From Paralcaligenes ureilyticus (lineage in GTDB: Bacteria; Pseudomonadota; Gammaproteobacteria; Burkholderiales; Burkholderiaceae_B): a DNA stretch of 64,000 nt. The position numbers and the translations under genes were made by a program. This document shows positions 43,834-52,279 of the stretch, one piece after another (position 1 is the stretch's first letter; every line of letters begins with the position of its first letter). The DNA lies in NCBI RefSeq assembly GCF_004346225.1, contig NZ_SMAJ01000002.1, positions 310,001 to 374,000 on the forward strand, written 5' to 3'. The notes under the pieces are model-generated. The model searched no databases and had not been told where the DNA came from. It saw only the letters and a list, made by a program, of their open reading frames with translations.

Positions 43834-45954
43834 ATGCCAAAAATACTGAAACAGCTGAGATATCAATTCTGGCCAGACAAGGCATTTGGCGAAATACTTC
43901 AAAAACAATGGACCGAGACAGCCATACCTTTAGTGGCGCTGCTGATAACCATCGCGTTTTTCGCCTCGAAAATCGATAATTTCATTTCGGTATCAAACCT
44001 GGCCGACACCCTGCGCCAGGCCAGCGAACTCGGCTTTATCGCGCTAGGCATGTCCTTGGTATTAATCGTAGGTGGAATCGACTTGAGCGTCGGCTCCATG
44101 TTCGCTATCTGCAATATCGTTGCGCTGTATCTTGTGCAAGTACTGAACTTTCCAATCTTTGCCGCCATCGGGGTGACTCTGGCGTGCGGCGCATTGCTCG
44201 GCGCGATCAATGGCGTTCTGATCGGCTATTTAAGAATGCGCGCCTTCCTGACCACGCTGGTCACGCTGATCATCTTCAGGTCGATATGCGACATCGCGCA
44301 ATACAACACGGCTGTGGCCATTTCCTCGGTCATTCCCACCTCCGATCTGTGGGATTTCATTGGCAATGGATCTTTTCTCAATATTCCCACCGTTACCTGG
44401 GTGTTCGCCGTTGTGGCAGTAGCAGGCCACATATTCCTGACCCGCATGCGGGGCGGCTGGCACATGATGGCCGTGGGAGGTAGTCGTCGGTCTGCTTATA
44501 ATTCCGGCCTGCCCATGAGCCGGATCGTCGCCAGTACCTATATCGTTTCCGGCATATTCGCAGGTGCGGCAGCGGTCTTTTACGCCGCCCGGCTAGGCAG
44601 CCCAGGGGCGGACACCGGCAAAGGCATGGAAATCGTCATCCTGACCGCGGCGATCCTGGGAGGTATCAGGCTGGGTGGCGGCAAGGGTTCGGTGACCAAG
44701 GCCATTCTGGGCACCTTGATTATTCTGCTTATTACCAACGGTCTTTTGCGCATGGCCATGCCGGCGGGAGGGTCGCGTCTGATTCTGGCCGGCATACTTT
44801 TGCTTGCCGCGACGCTGGATATCCGCTGGTTCAAGAATCGGGGCAAGGCCATACAGGAGTTTTATGTCAGCCCAGGTTATCTCGACCTGCCCGTAGCCCC
44901 GGCGACCAGTGCCGCTGTCGGCTCCATGTACGCGGTAAACGACAAACTGCACGACATCGAGCTCATAGGTCTGGGCCAAGTCGAATCGCCGGAAGATGTC
45001 ATTCTCGACGAACAAGACAATCTTTATTGCGGAACACGACATGGCGAGATTGTTCGGTTTTTCGCCCCAGACTATAAACGCATGGAAGTCTTTGCCAAAA
45101 TAGGCGGCCAGCCCCTGGGGATGGCATTCGACGCCCAAAGACACCTTTATGTATGCGTCGGTGGTATGGGTCTTTACCGAGTCACCCCCGAGGGCAAAGT
45201 TGAAAAGGCCAGTGATGAAACCAATCGTTCGCTGTTTTCAATCGTTGATGATAGTCGGTTACGGCTGGCCGACGATCTCGATATCGCACCCGATGGGAGG
45301 GTTTTCTTCTCCGAAGCCACCATCCGCTACGAAATGCACGAATGGCAAATTGACAGTCTTGAAGGCCGCGGAAATGGCCGTTTGATTTGCTACGACCCGA
45401 ACACTGGGCAGACTCGCACGCTGGTTAAAAACCTGATTTTTCCCAACGGCGTATGTTTAGGTCCCGATCAACAGTCCGTGCTGTTTGCCGAGAGCTGGGC
45501 TTGCACGATCAAGCGGTATTGGTTCGACGGCCCCAGGAAAGGTCAGATAGAGATGGTCATCCCTAATTTGCCCGGTTACCCCGACAATATCAACAGAGCC
45601 TCCGACGGCAACTATTGGGTCGCATTGATGGGCATGCGCGGCCCAGCCTTCGATCTGGCCATGCGTGAGCCGGCTTTTCGCAAACGCATGGCCAAGCGCC
45701 TGCCGCAAGATGAATGGCTTTCACCCAATATCAATGTGGGCTGTGTGATCAAAATCAACGAGCGCGGTGAAGTTCTGGACGCGCTGTGGGACTTGGGTGG
45801 TGTGAATCACCCCATGATTACGTCTATGCGAGAACATCGAGGCTACCTCTATTTGGGCGGCATTTCCAACAACCGTATCGGCCGCTACAAGCTTGACGGC
45901 GCCGATCCTGATTTCATGCAGCATCGTATTGTGCGAGGCGAGAAACATGTTTGA
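43834..45954 (+). CDS. Fusion protein: ribose-type ABC permease plus strictosidine-synthase-like/SMP-30 beta-propeller
   Basis: Single 706-aa reading frame. Residues 1-335 are an RbsC-type permease with the GGIDLSVGSM motif (80-89), late GGIRLGGGKGS, and about nine membrane helices. A basic segment (IRWFKNRGKAIQ, 330-341) and a linker to about 370 follow. Residues 371-706 form a beta-propeller with the motifs NGVCLGPD, FAESWACTIKRYWFDGPRKG and LPGYPDNINRASDGNYWVALMG, typical of the strictosidine synthase/APMAP branch of SMP-30-like proteins. In RbsC the C-terminus is cytoplasmic, so the propeller should face the cytoplasm and could act on the substrate as it enters. No frameshift or stop lies between the parts. 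Confidence 0.9.
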   Translation: MPKILKQLRYQFWPDKAFGEILQKQWTETAIPLVALLITIAFFASKIDNFISVSNLADTLRQASELGFIALGMSLVLIVGGIDLSVGSMFAICNIVALYLVQVLNFPIFAAIGVTLACGALLGAINGVLIGYLRMRAFLTTLVTLIIFRSICDIAQYNTAVAISSVIPTSDLWDFIGNGSFLNIPTVTWVFAVVAVAGHIFLTRMRGGWHMMAVGGSRRSAYNSGLPMSRIVASTYIVSGIFAGAAAVFYAARLGSPGADTGKGMEIVILTAAILGGIRLGGGKGSVTKAILGTLIILLITNGLLRMAMPAGGSRLILAGILLLAATLDIRWFKNRGKAIQEFYVSPGYLDLPVAPATSAAVGSMYAVNDKLHDIELIGLGQVESPEDVILDEQDNLYCGTRHGEIVRFFAPDYKRMEVFAKIGGQPLGMAFDAQRHLYVCVGGMGLYRVTPEGKVEKASDETNRSLFSIVDDSRLRLADDLDIAPDGRVFFSEATIRYEMHEWQIDSLEGRGNGRLICYDPNTGQTRTLVKNLIFPNGVCLGPDQQSVLFAESWACTIKRYWFDGPRKGQIEMVIPNLPGYPDNINRASDGNYWVALMGMRGPAFDLAMREPAFRKRMAKRLPQDEWLSPNINVGCVIKINERGEVLDALWDLGGVNHPMITSMREHRGYLYLGGISNNRIGRYKLDGADPDFMQHRIVRGEKHV

Positions 45955-47056
45955 AACACTCAAACGCGCTCGCGACCGGTTTTTCGGCGATGGCGACGCC
46001 AGCGTGGCGGTACCGATTTTCGATGGCGCGTTCCGGCCTAATAATCTACTCGAGGCAGCACCCGTATTTGCTGAAATGCCGGGCCTCGAAGACCTTGCCG
46101 TCAGTACCGACGGTGTATTGCATGCTGCCCGCGGTAACGATGTGCTGCGCTTTGACGACGCCGGCGGTTCCACGGTCGTCGCGCAGTTCGATGCACCAGT
46201 CCAGGCCCTTGCGTCATTTATCGATGGCGGCTTTGCTGTAGCTGCGGGCGGACGCATCATCTTCGAAGGTGGCACCCGGCACGGCGAATCGTTTGACAAG
46301 GTCCAGGGAAAATCCCTGATTTGCGTCAACGCGCTGCAGGCAACCTCAGGGGGAAAGTTACTGATCAGCGACGGCTCACAAAGCCGCCCGTACGCACAAT
46401 GGAGCCACGATCTGCTTGAGCATGGCCACAGCGGCCGGGTGCTCGAATATGATCCGGCTACCAGACAGTCTCGCGAATTGGCCCATGGCCTGGCCTACTG
46501 TCACGGTGTATGTGGCGACGGCACACGTGTGCTGGCATCACAGAGCTGGGCTCATAACCTGCTTGCCCTCGACAATGCCACGCATGTGCCGGTACTCAAC
46601 GCCTTGCCGGGCTACCCCGCGCGAATCAGCCCCGCACAAGGCGGTGGATTTTGGCTCAGCCTATTTGCGGGCCGTACGCAACTGCTCGAATTTGTACTGC
46701 GCGAGCACGATTTCCGCCGCAAGATGATGAACACTATGGAGCCACATTACTGGATTGCGCCCGCGCTCAGTTCAGGCCACGATTTTCAAGAACCACTACA
46801 GGGCGGAAGCGTCAGGCAGATGGGTATTCTCAAACCTTGGGCGCCGCCGCGTTCGTACGGATTGGTTGTTCGTTTGGGCAACGATTTACGTCCACGCTAC
46901 TCATTGCACAGCCGTGTTGGCGGCAAACATCACGGCATTGTCTCAGCAGTAGAGCAAGGCGCTTATTTAATGGTGTTGTCCAAGGGAGCCAGTCGAATCC
47001 TCCGCTTACCCTTGGCCGACCTGAACGGAAGCAACTCGCATGACACCCATTCTTGA
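45947..47056 (+). CDS. Strictosidine-synthase-like/SMP-30 family beta-propeller protein
   Basis: Stand-alone protein (369 aa) related to the C-terminal half of the preceding fusion: PGLEDLAVSTDGVLHAARGNDV, LAYCHGVCGDGTRVLASQSW and LPGYPARISPAQGGGFWLSLF correspond to the propeller motifs there. The PDN of LPGYPDNI is changed to PAR, so the metal-site asparagine is probably missing and the activity may differ. No signal peptide. ATG overlaps the fusion gene's stop by 8 bp and its own end overlaps the ATPase gene by 17 bp, a tight translational chain. Could be a lactonase or a substrate-binding partner. Confidence 0.85.
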   Translation: MFETLKRARDRFFGDGDASVAVPIFDGAFRPNNLLEAAPVFAEMPGLEDLAVSTDGVLHAARGNDVLRFDDAGGSTVVAQFDAPVQALASFIDGGFAVAAGGRIIFEGGTRHGESFDKVQGKSLICVNALQATSGGKLLISDGSQSRPYAQWSHDLLEHGHSGRVLEYDPATRQSRELAHGLAYCHGVCGDGTRVLASQSWAHNLLALDNATHVPVLNALPGYPARISPAQGGGFWLSLFAGRTQLLEFVLREHDFRRKMMNTMEPHYWIAPALSSGHDFQEPLQGGSVRQMGILKPWAPPRSYGLVVRLGNDLRPRYSLHSRVGGKHHGIVSAVEQGAYLMVLSKGASRILRLPLADLNGSNSHDTHS

Positions 47057-48533
47057 ACTGCGTCGGGCCACTAAAACGTATGCTGGCGTGCCAGCCATCG
47101 AAGGGGTGGATTTCACTTTATTGCCCGGTGAGGTACATGCTCTGTTAGGTGAAAATGGTGCAGGAAAATCCACACTTACCAAGATAATGGCTGGCGTCGT
47201 CTCGCTTAACGAAGGCGAAATGTGGGTCGACGGCAAACGAGTTAATTTGCGCACACCGCTCGAGGCTCTTGCTACGGGCATCGCCATGGTATTCCAGGAG
47301 ACCAGCCTGGTACCCACCATGACAGTGGCGCAAAACCTTTTCTTGGGCCAGGAAAAATTCATTAACCGCCTGCGTGGCATTTATATATCGGCCCAGCAAT
47401 TTTTGCAGTCATTGAACTTCAATGTCGATCCCACCATGACGGTCGGCAGCCTGGGGGCCGCAAAAAAGCAGATGGTCGAAATAGCACGAGCGGTTCTGCA
47501 CAAAGCCCGCATTATCGTGTTCGACGAGCCCACGGCCACACTCACGCCCGAAGAAAAACAACATTTCTTCGGCCTGATTGCCGACTTGAAAAATCGCGGA
47601 GTGTCAATAATCTTCATCTCCCATGCACTCGAAGAAGCGCTTGAAATATCCGACCGCATAACTGTGCTGCGAGATGGCAAAAAAGTGGTAACCGATGCCA
47701 CGGTCAACTTCAATCGCGACCGTATCGTGCAGTCCATGGTTGGGCGCCATCTCTCCGAAGAGCTTTACGGCACCAATCGTGCAGCGCGCCGGCCCGCCGG
47801 ACAGCGTGTACTTAGCGTACAGAATCTGCGTATGGGTACCCTGGTGCGAAATAATTCGTTCTCAATATTTGCAGGGCAGATTACCGGGGTCTTCGGTCTG
47901 GTCGGCTCGGGTCGGACCGAAACGTTCAAAGTGGTCGCAGGCGTGCTCAAGCGCGATTACTTCCACGGCGGGAAAATCGTTTTCAAGGATAAGCCCGTTC
48001 GTTACCGGGTTCCGGCCCGTGCAATTGCAGCCGGGATCGTCTACGTCACCGAAGATCGGAAAGTCGACGGTTTCTTCGAAACAATGTCCATTTCCCACAA
48101 TATCTATACCGGCCTACTGGCCAAGCTTGGCTGGCGACGCAATCGGGTGCGCAGCGGCGAGGCCAATACGGTTGGCCGCGACTGGATCAAATCGCTTAAT
48201 GTCAGGGCTGTCGGCAAGGATGTGAAAGTAATAGAACTGTCTGGCGGAAACCAGCAAAAGGTAGTGATCGCCAAATCGCTAATCCAGGAGCCCGAACTGG
48301 TTATCTTTGACGAACCGACACGAGGCGTCGACGTAGGCGCGGTGGCCGAGATCCACGAGATCATCCGACGCCTGGCTGACGAGGGCAAGGCAGTGGTGGT
48401 CATTTCGTCTTATCTACCCGAAGTCATGACACTAGCGGACCGGATTTTGGTTTCGCGCCAAGGCAAGATTGTCGAGGAGTTTGCAAATGCCGGCGTAACA
48501 GAGCAAGACATCATGTATGCCTCGATTCACTAA
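47040..48533 (+). CDS. Ribose-type ABC transporter ATP-binding protein (RbsA-like)
   Basis: Tandem ATPase (497 aa) with two nucleotide-binding domains. Domain 1: Walker A GENGAGKST (about 37-45), signature LGAAKKQMVEIARAV, Walker B IIVFDEPTATLTPEE. Domain 2: the naturally altered Walker A GLVGSGRTE, signature LSGGNQQKVVIAKSL, and VIFDEPTRGVDVGA. This degenerate second P-loop is normal for the sugar class. The gene order permease, receptor, permease-propeller, propeller, ATPase is not the usual rbs order. Confidence 0.93.
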   Translation: MTPILELRRATKTYAGVPAIEGVDFTLLPGEVHALLGENGAGKSTLTKIMAGVVSLNEGEMWVDGKRVNLRTPLEALATGIAMVFQETSLVPTMTVAQNLFLGQEKFINRLRGIYISAQQFLQSLNFNVDPTMTVGSLGAAKKQMVEIARAVLHKARIIVFDEPTATLTPEEKQHFFGLIADLKNRGVSIIFISHALEEALEISDRITVLRDGKKVVTDATVNFNRDRIVQSMVGRHLSEELYGTNRAARRPAGQRVLSVQNLRMGTLVRNNSFSIFAGQITGVFGLVGSGRTETFKVVAGVLKRDYFHGGKIVFKDKPVRYRVPARAIAAGIVYVTEDRKVDGFFETMSISHNIYTGLLAKLGWRRNRVRSGEANTVGRDWIKSLNVRAVGKDVKVIELSGGNQQKVVIAKSLIQEPELVIFDEPTRGVDVGAVAEIHEIIRRLADEGKAVVVISSYLPEVMTLADRILVSRQGKIVEEFANAGVTEQDIMYASIH

Positions 48534-48566
48534 ACGATTTATTAATAAATCGAGGCACAAATGATG
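48509..48566. repeat. 58-bp imperfect palindrome with a nested perfect palindrome
   Basis: Arms 48509-48527 and 48548-48566 are complementary at 16 of 19 positions, including 10 bp without mismatch (TGCCTCGATT / AATCGAGGCA). Overlapping this is the perfect 18-bp palindrome CGATTTATTAATAAATCG (48535-48552). The two foldings exclude each other. The structure spans the ATPase stop codon and ends 40 bp before the aldehyde dehydrogenase ATG. No T-run follows. Confidence 0.75.
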
Positions 48567-48605
48567 TGTCGCCCGGCCGGATTGAATAATTTACAGGAGA
48601 AACAG

Positions 48606-50042
48606 ATGGCCAAGATGGTTATAGGCGGGAAAACGACGGACGCAGTAAGCGGCATGACACTGGATGTCTTATCGCCGACCGATGGCCTGGTGTTCTCCAA
48701 TATTCCTCGCGGGCAAGCAGAAGACGTCGATCTGGCTGTAAGCGCCGCGCGTAGTGCCCTCGACGGCAAATGGGGCAAGCTGACCGCTCTCGAACGCGGT
48801 CGTCTGCTGCTCCGCCTGAGCCAGACGATACTGGATCACATCGACGAATTGACGCAACTCGAAGCCAAAGACACAGGCAAGGCGCTCACGACTGCCCGTA
48901 ACGATATTCTCGCTCTGGCGCGTTATTTCGAATACTACGGCGGCGGCGCCGACAAGATCCACGGCCAGGTCATTCCGTTCCTGAACGATTATGCCGTGCA
49001 GGTGATTCGCGAACCGCTTGGGGTGACCGCGCACGTGATTCCCTGGAACTATCCGGCGCAAATGTTGGGCCGAACAGTCGCGCCCGCGCTGGCCATGGGC
49101 AATGCTTGCGTCGTCAAACCCGCCGAGGACGCCTGCATGTCGGTCATTCGCGTGGCCGAACTCGCTCTGGAAACCGGACTCCCAAGCGGAGCACTAAATA
49201 TTGTCACCGGCCTGGGCGAAGAGGCCGGCGCCAGCCTGGCCAAGCACCCCGGCATCAATTTCATCAGCTTTACCGGATCCAACGAAGTGGGTGTGCTGAT
49301 TCAGCAAGCGGCCGCACTCAATGCCGTGAAGTGCGTACTTGAACTGGGGGGCAAATCGGCACATGTCGTGTTCGACGACGTCAACTTCAAATTGGCCGTA
49401 CCGGCCATCGTCAGAGGGATCGTCGGCAATACCGGGCAAACCTGCACGGCAGGCAGCCGGTTGCTCGTGCAGAAGGGAATCTACGACAAATTCATGGCCG
49501 CGCTCGCCGAGGAATTTTCCAAAACGCGTGCAGGCACGCCTGAAATGAATCTGAACTGCGGCCCGCTTATCAACAAGGCTCAGTTCGACAGGGTCAATCG
49601 TTACATCAAGAAGGGGCTCGAAGACGGGATGACAGTTCGGGCGGAAGGCCAGATCGCAGAGGGAGTTCCAGGCGGCGGCTATTTCGTGACGCCGACGTTA
49701 TTCAGCGCAAAAGACCACTCCAGCGTGTTGCTGACAGAAGAGATTTTCGGGCCAGTTCTCGTTGCCCTGCCGTTTAGCGACGAAGCCGAGGCGATTCGTC
49801 TGGCAAACGCCACCGAGTATGGTTTGCAAGGGGCGATCTGGACGGAAAACGGTGGACGCCAGCAAAGGGTCGCCAAAGGCATGAAGGCGGGCCAGGTCTA
49901 TATCAATAGTTTCGGTGCCGGCGGTGGGATTGAGCTGCCTTTTGGTGGAGTCAAAAAAAGCGGTCACGGGCGCGAGAAGGGTTTCATGGCCCTGGAAGAA
50001 ATGAGTACCACCAAAACAATTGTGCAGTTTCACGGTGAATGA
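48606..50042 (+). CDS. Aldehyde dehydrogenase (NAD(P)-dependent)
   Basis: Soluble enzyme (478 aa) oxidising an aldehyde to the acid. Cofactor-site IPWNYPAQMLGRTVAPALA, catalytic glutamate in LELGGKSAHVVF and nucleophilic cysteine in GNTGQTCTAGSRL are intact; similar to the betaine/phenylacetaldehyde group. I chose the ATG at 48606 with ribosome site CAGGAGAAAC; an in-frame ATG at 48561 lies inside the palindrome and has none. Works naturally after the zinc alcohol dehydrogenase two genes downstream. Confidence 0.93.
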   Translation: MAKMVIGGKTTDAVSGMTLDVLSPTDGLVFSNIPRGQAEDVDLAVSAARSALDGKWGKLTALERGRLLLRLSQTILDHIDELTQLEAKDTGKALTTARNDILALARYFEYYGGGADKIHGQVIPFLNDYAVQVIREPLGVTAHVIPWNYPAQMLGRTVAPALAMGNACVVKPAEDACMSVIRVAELALETGLPSGALNIVTGLGEEAGASLAKHPGINFISFTGSNEVGVLIQQAAALNAVKCVLELGGKSAHVVFDDVNFKLAVPAIVRGIVGNTGQTCTAGSRLLVQKGIYDKFMAALAEEFSKTRAGTPEMNLNCGPLINKAQFDRVNRYIKKGLEDGMTVRAEGQIAEGVPGGGYFVTPTLFSAKDHSSVLLTEEIFGPVLVALPFSDEAEAIRLANATEYGLQGAIWTENGGRQQRVAKGMKAGQVYINSFGAGGGIELPFGGVKKSGHGREKGFMALEEMSTTKTIVQFHGE

Positions 50043-50067
50043 TCATCATTATTTTTGGGAGTATTAA

Positions 50068-50820
50068 ATGAGTCAGCTAGACAACAAGGTTGCAATCGTT
50101 ACGGGCGCAGGCGGAGGTTTCGGCGAAGGCATTGCAAAACTCTATGCCAAAGAAGGGGCAAAAGTGGTTATTGCAGATATCAATCTGGAAGCAGCCAAGC
50201 GGGTTGCCGCGCAAATTGGCAGCAGCGCAATGGCGATCAAGTCAGACGTGTCACGCAAAAGCGACGTCGACGAGTTGGTCAAGCAGTGCCACAGCGAGTT
50301 CGGCTCAGTGGACATAGTCGTCAATAACGCAGGCACTACACATAAGAATCAGCCTATGCTCGACGTAGACGAAGCAACCTTCGACCGGGTTTTCAATGTC
50401 AATGTAAAATCCATTTACCACATGACACGGGCTGTTGTTCCTCTGATGCGGGCTCAAGGTAAAGGCGTCATTTTGAATATAGGCTCGACCGCCGGCATCC
50501 GCCCGCGCCCAGGGCTTACTTGGTACAACGCATCCAAAGGCGCCGTTAATTTGCTGTCCAAGTCCATGGCTGTCGAGCTTGCTCCGGACAAAATCCGGGT
50601 CAATGCGATTTGTCCTGTCATGGGCGTTACGGGAATGTTCGAACTGTTTATGGGCTTGCCAGACACTCCTGAAAATCGTGCCAAGTTTTCTTCAACGATT
50701 CCACTAGGCCGTTTCTGCCAACCTTCTGATATTGCGGCCGCAGCCTTGTTCCTGGCCAGCGACGCCGCTGAGTTCATGACAGGCGTAGAATTTCCGGTGG
50801 ATGGTGGCCGAACCATTTAA
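50068..50820 (+). CDS. Short-chain dehydrogenase/reductase (copy B)
   Basis: Classical SDR (250 aa) about 80% identical to copy A at 40721. Cofactor motif TGAGGGFGEGIA, NNAG, and active site GSTAG / WYNASKG identical to copy A. The C-terminal 120 residues are nearly unchanged between the copies, including the VMGVTGMFEL stretch, while residues 50-85 differ. It begins 25 bp after the aldehyde dehydrogenase with ribosome site GGGAGT. Either subunits of a heteromer or enzymes for related substrates. Confidence 0.92.
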   Translation: MSQLDNKVAIVTGAGGGFGEGIAKLYAKEGAKVVIADINLEAAKRVAAQIGSSAMAIKSDVSRKSDVDELVKQCHSEFGSVDIVVNNAGTTHKNQPMLDVDEATFDRVFNVNVKSIYHMTRAVVPLMRAQGKGVILNIGSTAGIRPRPGLTWYNASKGAVNLLSKSMAVELAPDKIRVNAICPVMGVTGMFELFMGLPDTPENRAKFSSTIPLGRFCQPSDIAAAALFLASDAAEFMTGVEFPVDGGRTI

Positions 50821-50902
50821 TATTTTATTTTTCGGCAAGAGGTCGCATGACTCGGCTGTTCCAATGCAACCAGCCGCGGCCGTTCAGGGATAAACAAAGC
50901 AT

Positions 50903-52027
50903 ATGAAAATCAGAGCTGCCGTTTTGCGTGAAATGGGAATACCCGCCCCGTACATTCAAAGCAAGCCTTTGCAAATCACAGAGGTCGAGCTGGATCCGCC
51001 CGCTTTTGGCGAGCTATTAATAAAAATCAAGGTGGCCGGCCTATGCCACTCTGATTTATCCGTTATCAACGGCGATCGTCCACGCGTGATTCCCATCGTA
51101 CTGGGTCACGAATCATCGGCCGAAGTCGTCGAGGTTGGGCCGGGCGTATCCGATCTCAAGGCAGGCGACCATATCGTTACGGTTTTTGTACCCAGCTGCG
51201 GCTGTTGCTTTCCGTGCATGGAGGGGCGCCCTGCCTTGTGCGAGCCTGGCGCCGCGGCGAACACCAGTGGAACCTTGCTGGGCGGACAACGTCGCCTCCA
51301 TATCAATTCCAACTACCTTAATCATCATACGGGCGTTTCATGCTTTGCCGAATACGCCGTGGTGTCCAGGCGCTCCTGCGTCAAGATCAACGCCGATATC
51401 AGCCACCGCGAAGCAGCGCTTTTTGGCTGTGCGATCCTGACTGGCGCCGGAGCCGTAATCAATCGCGCCAGAATCAAAGCGGGAAGTACTGCGGCCATCA
51501 TCGGTTTGGGCGGCGTGGGGCTTAGCGCATTGCTTGCAGCCGTTGCGGCGGGCGCGCGCCGTATTGTCGCCATAGATTTAAGCGACGAAAAACTGGCGCT
51601 CGCCAAGCAGTTGGGCGCCACACACCTGGTCAACCCTGCACATATGAAATCCGATGCCGATCTGTATGACGCGGCTGGCGGTCGCGTTGACTTCGGTTTC
51701 GATATGGCCGGCGGCGTTGCCGCTTTTGGCACAGCCTACAAACTAACCCAGCGGGGGGGAATGACAATCACTTCTGCGCTACCCAATCCGAAGGCCGGCT
51801 TTTCCTTGCCTTTGGCGCAGATGGTTGGCGAAGAGCGTGAAATCCGGGGCAGCTACCTGGGATCAGGCGTACCGGCTGTTGACATCAATCATTATATCGA
51901 CCTGTACAAGAATGGTCGGCTGCCTGTCGACAGGCTGTTCGGAGAAACCTTCTCGCTGGATGAAATCAATAAAGGTTTTGACCATCTGGCTTCAGGCAAC
52001 GGCTTACGTGACGCTATTCTTTTTTAG
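50903..52027 (+). CDS. Zinc-dependent alcohol dehydrogenase (MDR family)
   Basis: NAD-linked medium-chain dehydrogenase (374 aa). Catalytic zinc ligands Cys48 (GLCHSD), His69 and Glu70 (GHE); structural zinc ligands Cys99, Cys102, Cys105 and Cys113 in the CGxCxxC...C pattern; Rossmann motif IIGLGGVGLSALLAA. Resembles aryl/allyl-alcohol and class-III-type enzymes. Last gene of the plus-strand operon, ending 29 bp before a REP pair. Confidence 0.93.
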   Translation: MKIRAAVLREMGIPAPYIQSKPLQITEVELDPPAFGELLIKIKVAGLCHSDLSVINGDRPRVIPIVLGHESSAEVVEVGPGVSDLKAGDHIVTVFVPSCGCCFPCMEGRPALCEPGAAANTSGTLLGGQRRLHINSNYLNHHTGVSCFAEYAVVSRRSCVKINADISHREAALFGCAILTGAGAVINRARIKAGSTAAIIGLGGVGLSALLAAVAAGARRIVAIDLSDEKLALAKQLGATHLVNPAHMKSDADLYDAAGGRVDFGFDMAGGVAAFGTAYKLTQRGGMTITSALPNPKAGFSLPLAQMVGEEREIRGSYLGSGVPAVDINHYIDLYKNGRLPVDRLFGETFSLDEINKGFDHLASGNGLRDAILF

Positions 52028-52055
52028 ACGGCGGTAGATAATGCCGGGCGTGGTA

Positions 52056-52128
52056 ATGGCACCCACAAGGGGTGCCGCTACATTAGCGACCGGTATGTTT
52101 TTGTAGCGGCACCCCTTGTGGGTGCCAA
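52056..52128. repeat. REP pair between adh and the kdp locus
   Basis: Class-I copies 52056-52082 (reverse) and 52102-52128 (forward), arms GGCACCC / GGGTGCC, facing each other as at 9431-9508; the linker part GTATGTTTTTGTAG is nearly the same in both pairs. Likely marks the end of the adh transcript. Confidence 0.9.
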
Positions 52129-52178
52129 AATCATCGACCACCAAGACGGCATCTACAAAACGCCCTCACCGTCAGATT

Positions 52179-52196
52179 TTTACATCCTCTTTACAT
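52179..52196 (+). promoter_or_regulatory. Candidate KdpE operator: TTTACAT-CCTC-TTTACAT
   Basis: Two identical 7-mers with 4-bp spacer (11-bp period) lie 101 bp before the first kdp ORF. The layout matches the E. coli KdpE site (TTTATAC-TTTT-TTTACA). OmpR/PhoB-family regulators such as KdpE bind 11-bp direct repeats, and kdpE is in this locus. Confidence 0.65.
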
Positions 52197-52206
52197 CGTA
52201 CCGCCA

Positions 52207-52238
52207 AGTCTTTACTAATTTTTTAGGCGCTAAAGACT
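52207..52238. promoter_or_regulatory. Inverted repeat AGTCTTTA-N16-TAAAGACT in the kdp leader/promoter
   Basis: Perfect 8-bp arms (52207-52214 and 52231-52238) just downstream of the KdpE-type repeat. It overlaps where -35 (TTTACT, 52212-52217) and -10 (about 52234-52239) would be, so it may be an operator or a transcript-start hairpin. Confidence 0.4.
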
Positions 52239-52279
52239 AATCTGCTCGTTATCGGCATCACGCCTTTACGAGCATGACG

